Source of the DNA: Actinomycetota bacterium
Lineage (GTDB): Bacteria; Actinomycetota; Actinomycetes; Actinomycetales; Microbacteriaceae
Direction of reading: 5' to 3'
NCBI GenBank assembly: GCA_016870695.1
Contig: VGAV01000224.1
Location: 1 to 5,018, forward strand
Length of the DNA stretch: 5,018 nucleotides
Shown: in pieces, positions 1 to 4,888 of the stretch
Position numbering within the stretch: position 1 is the stretch's first letter
Layout: the number at the start of each line of letters is the position of its first letter
Position numbers and translations under genes: made by a program
The notes under the pieces: generated by a model
Told to the model about the DNA's origin: nothing
The model's database searches: none
Seen by the model: the letters and a program-made list of their open reading frames with translations, nothing else

Positions 1-1170
1 GCGCACCGCGCGACGCGACAGGAAGAGCACGAGCGCCACCGCGAGCGGTGTCAGGGCGGCCACGCCCAGTCCGATCAGGTACTGCACGGCCGATGTGCCG
101 ATCGTGGGGCTGCGGATCTGGGAGACGGCGTCCCACGTGCCGGGGCTGAAGACGAGGAACTGCAGGGACAGCCCGACGAAGGCGCACAGCTGGACGACGA
201 TCGCGATGCTGAGCGCCCCGCGCCGACCGCGGAGGATGCCCCAGGCGCAGACCACCAGCAGCAGCATCGGCAGGGCCGCGATCCACCCCGCGTCGGGCTG
301 CATCTCCGCGTAGACCTCGCCGTCGGGGCACGGCACGACCGACGAGGTCACCGAGCAGGGCTGTCCGTCGACGAAAGTCAGGGGGTCGTAGGACAGGTAG
401 CCGTAGACCGTCATGAGCCCGTAGCCGACGCCCCACACGGTCGCGATGACCGGCCCGATCGCGCTGATCGCCGTGACGGCCGCGAGCAGGATCCGCGTCT
501 CGTGGTGCGAGCTCCGCAGGACGCGCAGCCCCGCCCCCCGACCGCCGCTCAGACGCCCGATGAGCAGGCCGACCGGCAGCGAGACGAGGGTGTACAGGTC
601 GTCGGCTGTGCCCGAATACAGGAAGAGGGTCACCGCGAGCAGGGTGAAGGCGAGCCGCACGCGACGACGCCAGAGCGGACCGGCGAAGCAGCTGGCCGCC
701 ATGGCCACGCCGATCGCCGCGGCGATGGGCGGGGCGCCCGACAAGGGCTCGTCGTTGAGCGGGAGCACCGCGAGGACGCTCCGCTCGACCGTGGAGAGCG
801 CCAAGCCGGCGAGGGAGGTCAGCAGCCCTCCGCCGAGGTAGGCCAGGACCACCCGGCGAGCGCCCATCGCCCGCTCCGCCGCCGCGGCCACGAGCAGGAC
901 GACGGGAGCGACGACCAGCAGCCGCCGCCACGAATCGACGGTGAACAGCGCGAGACCGACGGCCCGGAGGTCATAGGCGTTTCGCCACGGCAGGGCGTCG
1001 CGCACGAGCATCACGGTGCTGACGACGACGACCGTCAGCGTGAGGGCGACCGCCACCCACGGCACGCGCCGCCACCACGCAGGCGACGGCGTCGTGGCGA
1101 TGACGGGAGCTGGACCGTCCGCGGCGGGGGGCGTCGCGGGTACGGTCGGCACGACGGCTGTGGGGGTCAT
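1..1170 (-). CDS. Multi-pass membrane protein with rhomboid-like N-terminal region, 3'-truncated by window edge; possible MprF/DUF2156-type protein
   Basis: The reading frame is open from the ATG at 1170 to the window start (390 codons, no stop), so the C-terminus is missing. A GGAG ribosome site (1176-1179) lies 5 bases before the ATG. The first ~35 residues are Ala/Pro/Thr-rich. About ten hydrophobic segments follow, near residues 38-57, 82-98, 107-125, 146-165, 171-187, 192-206, 226-256, 296-313, 319-343 and 362-385. The stretch ERAMGARRVVLAYLGGG (99-115) and the later DLYTLVSLPVGLLIGRL (191-207) resemble rhomboid-fold membrane helices. The second lacks the catalytic His of rhomboid proteases, so proteolysis is unlikely. 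Cys272 and Cys281 lie in a polar loop (257-295) and could form a disulfide if that loop is outside the cell. Rhomboid-like membrane halves followed by a cytosolic DUF2156 domain (lysyl-phosphatidylglycerol synthase-like) occur in actinobacteria. That identity is an inference, because the diagnostic domain lies beyond the window. The membrane-protein call itself is firm. Confidence 0.8.
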   Translation of the reverse strand, partial: MTPTAVVPTVPATPPAADGPAPVIATTPSPAWWRRVPWVAVALTLTVVVVSTVMLVRDALPWRNAYDLRAVGLALFTVDSWRRLLVVAPVVLLVAAAAERAMGARRVVLAYLGGGLLTSLAGLALSTVERSVLAVLPLNDEPLSGAPPIAAAIGVAMAASCFAGPLWRRRVRLAFTLLAVTLFLYSGTADDLYTLVSLPVGLLIGRLSGGRGAGLRVLRSSHHETRILLAAVTAISAIGPVIATVWGVGYGLMTVYGYLSYDPLTFVDGQPCSVTSSVVPCPDGEVYAEMQPDAGWIAALPMLLLVVCAWGILRGRRGALSIAIVVQLCAFVGLSLQFLVFSPGTWDAVSQIRSPTIGTSAVQYLIGLGVAALTPLAVALVLFLSRRAVR

Positions 1171-1267
1171 GGGATCTCCACTCGGGTGCGGGATCGTCCC
1201 CCCCGGGTTCGGAGACGACTCCCCATCCTCGTGACCGCTGTCTGCCGGTGGCATCCGTCCCCGGGGT

Positions 1268-1312
1268 TATTCACCCCCGCCACCCGGCGTATTCACCCCT
1301 CGCCACCCGGCG
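1268..1312. repeat. Two-copy tandem repeat (22 + 23 bp) upstream of the membrane-protein gene
   Basis: Two adjacent copies start with TATTCACCCC and end with CGCCACCCGGCG (1268-1289 and 1290-1312). They differ only by one inserted T in the second copy. Each copy contains a short inverted repeat, CGCC-ACCC-GGCG. The pair lies about 100 bp upstream of the minus-strand start at 1170, so it could be a doubled regulator site or a local duplication. No function is visible from the sequence alone. Confidence 0.7.
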
Positions 1313-1319
1313 TGGCCGG
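1307..1319 (-). terminator. Possible terminator hairpin after the small acidic protein gene
   Basis: CCGGC-GTG-GCCGG is a perfect 5-bp stem with a 3-base loop, about 37 bases downstream of the stop at 1356. It overlaps the end of the tandem repeat. There is no T-tract, which is common for actinobacterial hairpins but leaves the terminator call weak. Confidence 0.3.
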
Positions 1320-1355
1320 ATCCCGCCCGTCGAGCGGGTATCCCCCGCCCCGCGG

Positions 1356-1712
1356 TCAGGCCTGCGTGGGCGTGTCGAAGTCCCAGTCGATCGACTCGTC
1401 GGCACCGTCGCGCTCGTCCGGCTCGACGGCACGGAGCTGCGTCCGCGGGAAGAGCCGATGCTGCGTGAGCTCATCGGCGGCCTGGGAGAAGTCGGGCTCC
1501 TCACCTGTCCAGTCCACCGGCGCGGACAGGACGTCGTTGCCGACGCCGATCACGAGCTCCGCCTGCGCGACCGTGCCGTCCTCGGTCACGATCGGGATGC
1601 TCACGGCCTCCGCCTGTCCTTCTTTCGCCACGGCGGCGGTCAACTCCACGAGCGACGCGGCGACGTCGTCGGTGGTCTTCACGGTCTCTCCGGCGTAGGT
1701 CACACATCGCAT
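1356..1712 (-). CDS. Small acidic protein of unknown function (118 aa)
   Basis: I do not recognise the family. The protein begins MRCVTYAGETVKTTDDVA. It has a helical-looking segment rich in Ala, Val and Leu (17-30), then two probable beta strands (AVSIPIVTEDG, 36-46, and AELVIGVGNDV, 51-61). The acidic C-terminal tail ends ESIDWDFDTPTQA. There is no signal peptide or membrane segment, so it is probably cytosolic. The ATG at 1712 is preferred over an in-frame GTG at 1718: an AGG lies 8 bases before the ATG, and homologous small proteins usually start at the M-R position (inference). The ribosome site is poor for either start. Neighbours on the same strand are separated by gaps of 130 and 185 bp, so it is probably its own transcription unit. 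Codon use matches its neighbours, which supports a real gene. Confidence 0.75.
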   Translation of the reverse strand: MRCVTYAGETVKTTDDVAASLVELTAAVAKEGQAEAVSIPIVTEDGTVAQAELVIGVGNDVLSAPVDWTGEEPDFSQAADELTQHRLFPRTQLRAVEPDERDGADESIDWDFDTPTQA

Positions 1713-1746
1713 GGTCACAGCCTGGGGCGCGCGCCAGGGCCGGGAG

Positions 1747-1763
1747 GGCGGGTTGCACCCGCC
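1747..1763 (-). terminator. Strong GC-rich hairpin between the MarR unit and the small acidic gene
   Basis: GGCGGGT-TGC-ACCCGCC is a perfect 7-bp stem with a 3-base loop. It lies 80 bases beyond the stop codon at 1843 and 35 bases before the ATG at 1712. A second short inverted repeat, CCTGG/CCAGG, follows at 1721-1738. There is no T-run. It could end transcription of the MarR/59-aa unit or act as a 5' structure on the next mRNA. Confidence 0.4.
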
Positions 1764-1842
1764 TGGTCCGGTGGGGTACGCGCGCGCATCTCCACGGTGC
1801 GACGGATGCCGGGCGGTCGCGGCGCCTCGAGCGACGCGGCGG

Positions 1843-2022
1843 TCACTCCCGACGCTGGACCCCGCGCAGCATCGCCGCGTCCAGTTCGTGCCACACGGCG
1901 CGGACGGTCTCGAACTCCGCGAACCGCTCCGGTGGCGGCTCCTCCAGGGAGAGGCGGTATCCGCGGGGCAGATCGTCCACGTGCTGTCCGTCGCGGGGTC
2001 CGCCGACGAGCACGTAGATCAC
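1843..2022 (-). CDS. 59-residue hypothetical protein overlapping the MarR stop codon
   Basis: The start is a GTG at 2022 that shares the bases GTGA with the TGA stop of the MarR gene at 2021-2019. This is the classic arrangement for translational coupling. There is no usable Shine-Dalgarno of its own, which fits re-initiation by ribosomes finishing the regulator. The product starts MIYVLVGGPRDGQHVDDLP and contains a GGPRDG turn and a short acidic, proline-rich middle (EEPPPERF). It ends in a helical, charged C-terminus. GGPxDG-type N-termini are common in short uncharacterised actinobacterial and phage proteins, but I cannot assign a function. The frame stays open upstream inside the MarR gene, but that longer reading is a shadow. 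Tight coupling to a MarR gene suggests a linked or autoregulatory role, which is inference only. Confidence 0.65.
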   Translation of the reverse strand: MIYVLVGGPRDGQHVDDLPRGYRLSLEEPPPERFAEFETVRAVWHELDAAMLRGVQRRE

Positions 2023-2573
2023 GATGACGGGTGCGCTTCGGACTCGACCGCGACGCCGTCGACGGCCTCGCTCATGCGCTGCAGGAAGGCCACGACGGCA
2101 CCCGACTCCTCGGGGCTCATGTCGATCACCGCCGCCAGCATGCGATCGTGCATGTTCCCCAGGGTCTGACGGACCTCGACGTGGGCGCGCTCGGTCGCGC
2201 GGACGAAGACGCTGCGCCGGTCGGCGGGGTTGGCCACGCGGGTGAGGTGACCGGAGCGCTCGAGACGGTCGAGGATGGCGGTCGTGGAGGCGGTGGACAG
2301 GCCGAGATAGCGCGTCAGCTCGCCCGGGCGCACGCCGCGGCTCGGGTCGCGGAGCAGGTAGCGCAGGACGAGGAGCTCGTTCTCCCCCATCGACATGGAC
2401 TCGCGGGTGCGACGGCGCATGGCCATCTCGGCTGCGCGGTACACGCGGAGCGCCTCGAGGACGGCCTTGCTCCGGGTGCGCCGGTCGGCGCTCTCCTGGC
2501 CGTACCAGTAGGTCGACGACGGCGCGGCCACCGCGGAGGCGGGGACGCGCGCAACCGTCTCGATGTCGGTCAT
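2019..2573 (-). CDS. MarR-family transcriptional regulator
   Basis: This is a 184-residue winged helix-turn-helix protein. After a ~35-residue N-terminal extension come the MarR dimer/DNA-binding elements: MGENELLVLRYLL (62-74), then RPGELTRYLGLS (82-93). The recognition helix is TASTTAILDRLERSG (94-108), and the wing carries the family signature ANPADRRSVFVRAT (114-127). A C-terminal dimerisation helix follows. MarR proteins bind short inverted repeats as dimers and usually release DNA on binding a small ligand or on oxidation. This one has no cysteine, so OhrR-type thiol sensing is excluded; the ligand is unknown. The ATG at 2573 is preferred over the GTG at 2579: GGAG (2582-2579) lies 5 bases before the ATG and would overlap the GTG. 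It is divergent to the gene at 2694, with an inverted repeat over both promoters, so it probably controls itself and that cluster. Confidence 0.93.
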   Translation of the reverse strand: MTDIETVARVPASAVAAPSSTYWYGQESADRRTRSKAVLEALRVYRAAEMAMRRRTRESMSMGENELLVLRYLLRDPSRGVRPGELTRYLGLSTASTTAILDRLERSGHLTRVANPADRRSVFVRATERAHVEVRQTLGNMHDRMLAAVIDMSPEESGAVVAFLQRMSEAVDGVAVESEAHPSS

Positions 2574-2605
2574 GGTCACTCCCCTCTCCGTTCGTTCGTA
2601 CGTGG

Positions 2606-2634
2606 AGCATACCGCGAAACAAATAGTTAGACAA
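2606..2634 (-). promoter_or_regulatory. Predicted sigma70-type promoter of the MarR gene
   Basis: On the minus strand the -35 is TTGTCT (2634-2629), then a 17-bp spacer, then the -10 TATGCT (2611-2606). Both are close to consensus and sit in the correct place for a ~26-base leader to the ATG at 2573. Confidence 0.65.
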
Positions 2635-2638
2635 ACTA
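2624..2638. promoter_or_regulatory. Candidate MarR operator: perfect inverted repeat over both -35 boxes
   Basis: TAGTT-AGACA-AACTA is a perfect 5-bp inverted repeat with a 5-bp spacer. It overlaps the palindrome AACTAGTT (2634-2641), and TAGTTA recurs directly at 2637-2642. The surrounding 30 bp (2617-2646) contain only 7 G/C in a very GC-rich window. MarR sites are typically AT-rich imperfect palindromes in the divergent promoter region, and this fits. A dimer here would cover the -35 elements of both divergent promoters. Confidence 0.6.
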
Positions 2639-2657
2639 GTTACTAACCGAGTATGTT
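2628..2657 (+). promoter_or_regulatory. Predicted sigma70-type promoter of the DUF7882-like gene cluster
   Basis: TAGACA (2628-2633) is followed by an 18-bp spacer and TATGTT (2652-2657). The predicted start leaves a ~30-base leader before the ATG at 2694. The -35 lies back to back with that of the divergent MarR promoter. Confidence 0.6.
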
Positions 2658-2693
2658 CGGATCACAGCAACCGCTCCACGAAGGGAGATCCCC

Positions 2694-3059
2694 ATGGGCC
2701 ACCTGTTCTACGGCGCCACCACCGAGCCGATCGCCGTTCCCGACCGTCTGCTCGCCCACCTCAAGGTCGTCACCGCGACCAAGCTCCGCCGCGGCGAGAG
2801 CTTCACGATGTCGTGGCGTCACCTCGACGGCGAGGCCGGTCGCACCACGCTGTGGCTGCAGCCTTCGATCCCCCTCCGTTTCGTCTTCGAGTCGGCCGAG
2901 GCCGAGAAGTTGCACGCCCCCACGCTGAAGAACATGGCCGACCTGGCGAACTCCTCCGCCGGCCTCGTCGTCGACCTCGACGCGCAGATCCCCGAGGTCG
3001 AGGACATGGGCCGCCCGTCGGCCGCTCCGCTGCGTCGCTCGCTCACCACGGCAGCCTGA
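2694..3059 (+). CDS. DUF7882-like small protein (often mislabelled ATP-dependent DNA ligase)
   Basis: This is a 121-residue protein starting MGHLFYGATTEPIAVPDRLL. It has the features I associate with a Microbacteriaceae small-protein family: an MGxLxYG start, AHLKVVTATKLRRGESFTMS (21-40), a W-x-H segment with RTTLWLQPSIPLRFVF (50-65), and a late NSSAGL (86-91). Automated annotation often labels this family 'ATP-dependent DNA ligase'. The protein is far too short for a ligase and lacks the KxDG lysyl-adenylation motif. Its function is unknown. There is no signal peptide or membrane helix, so it is probably cytosolic. A strong AAGGGAG ribosome site (2681-2687) lies 6 bases before the ATG. It is the first gene of a tight cluster with the next ORF one base after its stop. 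It is divergent from, and probably regulated by, the MarR gene. Confidence 0.85.
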   Translation: MGHLFYGATTEPIAVPDRLLAHLKVVTATKLRRGESFTMSWRHLDGEAGRTTLWLQPSIPLRFVFESAEAEKLHAPTLKNMADLANSSAGLVVDLDAQIPEVEDMGRPSAAPLRRSLTTAA

Positions 3060-3060
3060 C

Positions 3061-3402
3061 GTGACCTCCCCGGCATCGGCCACGATCACCCCGATCTCGA
3101 CCGCTCGCGTGCTGTGGGCGAAGGTCGACACAGGTTTCTGGGTCGCCAATCGCGGCGGCGAGTACTTCGGATGCGTCGACTCCGTGGCGGGCGGGTTCGT
3201 CGCCCGCGACAGCCACGGCATCCCCGTCGGACGCTACGAGACCCTGGAGGCCGCCAAGGCGTCCCTCCGCACGACGATGCACCCGGCGAACTCCGCACGC
3301 CGTCGTCGTCTGGAGAGGACCCCGCTCGTCGTCGCGACCGCCGCGGGCTCCACGGCCGTGGCCTTCGCCCTGACCGCCGGCGCTCTCGCGCCGTACCTGT
3401 GA
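3061..3402 (+). CDS. Small membrane protein with cytosolic domain and C-terminal anchor (113 aa)
   Basis: The GTG start at 3061 comes one base after the preceding TGA (3057-3059). With no clear ribosome site of its own, it is probably translated by coupling to the upstream gene. Residues ~15-70 form a compact domain (VLWAKVDTGFWVANRGGEYF, later GIPVGRYETLEAAKASL) that looks like a short beta-rich fold followed by a helix. The pattern W-V-x-G-F-x-V-A-x-x-x-G-E-x-x-G is one I have seen in other actinobacterial hypothetical proteins without a known role. A basic patch (RRRRLER, 80-86) precedes a single hydrophobic segment (88-111) that ends the protein at PYL. The positive-inside rule puts the N-terminal domain in the cytosol with a tail anchor in the membrane. 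Pairing with the DUF7882-like protein suggests joint action at the membrane, which is inference. Confidence 0.8.
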   Translation: MTSPASATITPISTARVLWAKVDTGFWVANRGGEYFGCVDSVAGGFVARDSHGIPVGRYETLEAAKASLRTTMHPANSARRRRLERTPLVVATAAGSTAVAFALTAGALAPYL

Positions 3403-3409
3403 GGCGCGG

Positions 3410-3502
3410 ATGAACGGCGAGGACCTCCGGGACGAGGCCGACGACTTCGAGGACGCGGCAGCCGCCGCCTTCCGCGTGCGCTACGGCGTCGCACCTCTCT
3501 GA
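3410..3502 (+). CDS. Possible 30-residue acidic peptide gene
   Basis: A short ORF starts at an ATG 7 bases after the preceding stop. GAGG (3401-3404) lies 5 bases before it. The peptide begins MNGEDLRDEADDFEDAAA and ends AFRVRYGVAPL. It has an acidic N-terminal two-thirds and a short basic, aromatic end. Third codon positions are almost all G or C (26 of the 29 codons after the start), matching the coding bias of its neighbours. The position, spacing and bias argue for a real third member of the cluster. The short length means chance cannot be excluded. I do not recognise a family. Confidence 0.5.
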   Translation: MNGEDLRDEADDFEDAAAAAFRVRYGVAPL

Positions 3503-3525
3503 GCCGCGGCACCGGGGCGCGCCAG

Positions 3526-3539
3526 GGGGTGTACACCCC
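3526..3539. promoter_or_regulatory. Perfect 14-bp palindrome upstream of the acidic small-protein gene
   Basis: GGGGTGTACACCCC is a perfect palindrome with no spacer, about 100 bp before the start at 3638. A GGAAC motif, the -35 of many ECF-sigma promoters, follows at 3551-3555, but no convincing -10 is seen at the usual distance. The palindrome could be a dimeric regulator's operator. The 135-bp gap (3503-3637) holds nothing else that I can identify. Confidence 0.45.
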
Positions 3540-3637
3540 GTGCCTCATGTGGAACCGTACAGGTCTCGGACGATCCGGCCCGCATCCCGTTCCTCGGGAC
3601 CGCGCCCGGGTGAGGCCGGAGAAAGAAGGGCAGAGCC

Positions 3638-3799
3638 ATGACGACGAACGACACGACGGGTCGACCGGACGACGAGGACGTGCCGGGCGCGGACGCGCAC
3701 GGCGCCGGATCGGAGTCCCCCGAGGAGGGCGCGGCGGCTCAGGATGCCGCGGACGACGCCTCCACCCAGGCGGACTCCCCCACCGGTCAGATCGACTGA
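3638..3799 (+). CDS. Acidic, probably disordered small protein (53 aa)
   Basis: The ATG at 3638 is preceded by AGAAGGG (3624-3630) at a 7-base spacing, a good ribosome site. The product starts MTTNDTTGRPDDEDVPGADA and ends ADSPTGQID. It has 10 Asp and 4 Glu against one Arg and no Lys, no Cys and no aromatic residue. It is rich in Ala, Gly, Ser and Thr and is therefore expected to be intrinsically disordered and strongly negative. No function can be assigned. Short acidic proteins of this style are frequent in Microbacteriaceae, where they are annotated as hypothetical (from memory). It ends 9 bases from the stop of the convergent SPL-family gene. Confidence 0.7.
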   Translation: MTTNDTTGRPDDEDVPGADAHGAGSESPEEGAAAQDAADDASTQADSPTGQID

Positions 3800-3804
3800 C
3801 CACG

Positions 3805-3818
3805 CGCCTCACAAGGCG
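3805..3818. terminator. Weak hairpin at the convergent gene junction
   Basis: CGCCT-CACA-AGGCG is a 5-bp stem with a 4-base loop lying across the stop codon of the SPL-family gene, 6 bases after the stop of the plus-strand acidic gene. It could serve as a bidirectional stop signal at this tight tail-to-tail junction. It lacks a T-tract, so support is weak. Confidence 0.25.
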
Positions 3819-4879
3819 TAGCGCACGCGGCAGTACGGCAGCGTGGTCGCGATGAGGTCCGTGAGGGCCGCCACGCTCTGCGCTTTGAGGGGGTGACGGT
3901 ACCGCACGTTGGTCGCGCCGTTCTGCGAGCGCTTCTCCTCCTGCGCGGCGGGCGTCCACAGGAGCTGCTCGGCGGTCGGATGCCACCCGAGGTTGACCTC
4001 GTGCAGGCCCTCGTTGTGCGTGAGGAAGATCACCTCGCACGCGAGCTGGGCCTTCGCCCGGGGGTGCAGGGCGGCATCCAGCTGTTCGAAGAGCTCCCTC
4101 CAGTCCGCGAGCCACGTCGGCGTCAGGATGACCGGCGAGAAGTTGACGTGCACCTCGTAGCCCGCGTCGACGAAGTCGTTGATGGCGGCGATCCGCTCGG
4201 CCATGGGCGACGTGCGCAGGTCGGTGACCCGCGCCGTGGCCGCCGGCATGAGGGAGAAGCGGATGCGCGTGCGCCCCGCGGGGTCCCAGTCGAGCAGATC
4301 GCGATTGACGAACTTGGTGGCGAAGGACGCTTTGGCCGTCGGCGTCATCCGGAACAGCTCGCAGACGTCGCGGACGTTCTCGCTGATGAGGGCGTCCACA
4401 GAGCAGTCGCCGTTCTCGCCGATGTCGTACACCCAGGCCTCGTCGTCGCACTGGTTCGGCTCGGTCTTGGGGCCTCGCGCGGCGATGTGACGGGCGAGGT
4501 GCCGACTGATCTGCTCGACGTTCGCGAAGACCGTGATGGGGTTGCTGTAGCCCTTGCGGCGCGGCACGTAGCAGTACGCGCAGGCCATGGCGCACCCGTT
4601 AGACAGCGACGGCGCGATGAAGTCGGCCGAGCGGCCGTTCACGCGCGTGACGACGCTCTTCTTGACCCCGACCACCAGGGCCTCCGTCTTGATGCGGACC
4701 CATCGTGCGACGTTGGCCTCGTCGCCGTGCACCTCGGGGATCTGCCAGTGGGATGCCACGGGGACGATCTCGGCCTCCGGCCAGCGGGCCACGATCTCGC
4801 GCCCGCGCTCCAGCTCGAGCGCCGCGTCCTCGGCGTAGATGCGGGTGACGCGGAGCAGCTTCTCGCGGGTGACGGACAT
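3809..4879 (-). CDS. Spore photoproduct lyase (SPL)-family radical SAM protein
   Basis: This is a complete 356-residue protein. The radical SAM cluster motif CX3CX2C is NGCAMACAYCYV (94-105; Cys96, Cys100, Cys103). The Tyr-Cys-Tyr pattern around the last Cys matches SPL, where the flanking tyrosines take part in radical transfer. GENGDCSVDAL (154-164) places Cys159 where SPL has its hydrogen-donor cysteine region (inferred alignment). The stretch RTRIRFSLMPAATA (203-216) and, further on, TSPMAERIAAINDFVDAGYE (223-242) with VNFSPVI (245-251) follow the SPL barrel pattern. SPL uses S-adenosylmethionine and a 4Fe-4S cluster to reverse the thymine dimer called spore photoproduct in endospore DNA. 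Homologues in non-spore-formers form a related family with unproven substrates. The ATG at 4879 lies 9 bases after the stop of the DNA glycosylase gene, so the two are probably cotranscribed, which supports a DNA-repair role. The ribosome site is weak (GGAC). Confidence 0.88.
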   Translation of the reverse strand: MSVTREKLLRVTRIYAEDAALELERGREIVARWPEAEIVPVASHWQIPEVHGDEANVARWVRIKTEALVVGVKKSVVTRVNGRSADFIAPSLSNGCAMACAYCYVPRRKGYSNPITVFANVEQISRHLARHIAARGPKTEPNQCDDEAWVYDIGENGDCSVDALISENVRDVCELFRMTPTAKASFATKFVNRDLLDWDPAGRTRIRFSLMPAATARVTDLRTSPMAERIAAINDFVDAGYEVHVNFSPVILTPTWLADWRELFEQLDAALHPRAKAQLACEVIFLTHNEGLHEVNLGWHPTAEQLLWTPAAQEEKRSQNGATNVRYRHPLKAQSVAALTDLIATTLPYCRVRYAL

Positions 4880-4888
4880 AAGTCCGTT

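Noticed and set aside
1268..1312. CRISPR-like repeat
   Set aside because: There are only two directly abutting copies with no spacers, so it is a simple tandem duplication.
502..1698. Long plus-strand ORF of 398 codons
   Set aside because: It is antisense to the membrane-protein gene and the 118-aa gene. Its product is a low-complexity Arg/Gly/His/Pro-rich chain with no domain, typical of a shadow frame in GC-rich DNA.
1248..2027. Plus-strand ORF of 259 codons
   Set aside because: The composition is Arg/Gly/Pro-rich and it lies antisense to two better-supported minus-strand genes.
2574..2579. GTG start for the MarR gene, two codons upstream of the chosen ATG
   Set aside because: The GGAG ribosome site overlaps this GTG, whereas its spacing to the ATG at 2573 is normal.
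1843..2634. 263-codon reading of the frame that contains the 59-aa protein
   Set aside because: Its first ~200 codons overlap the MarR gene out of frame, with shadow-like composition. Only the part from the GTG at 2022 looks like protein.
2694..3059. ATP-dependent DNA ligase annotation for the 121-aa protein
   Set aside because: There is no KxDG adenylation motif and the length is far too short. The name is a propagated label for a DUF7882-type family.
3234..4595. Minus-strand ORF of 453 codons
   Set aside because: It is out of frame with the clearly recognisable SPL-family gene and antisense to the plus-strand small genes. Its product is Arg-rich nonsense.
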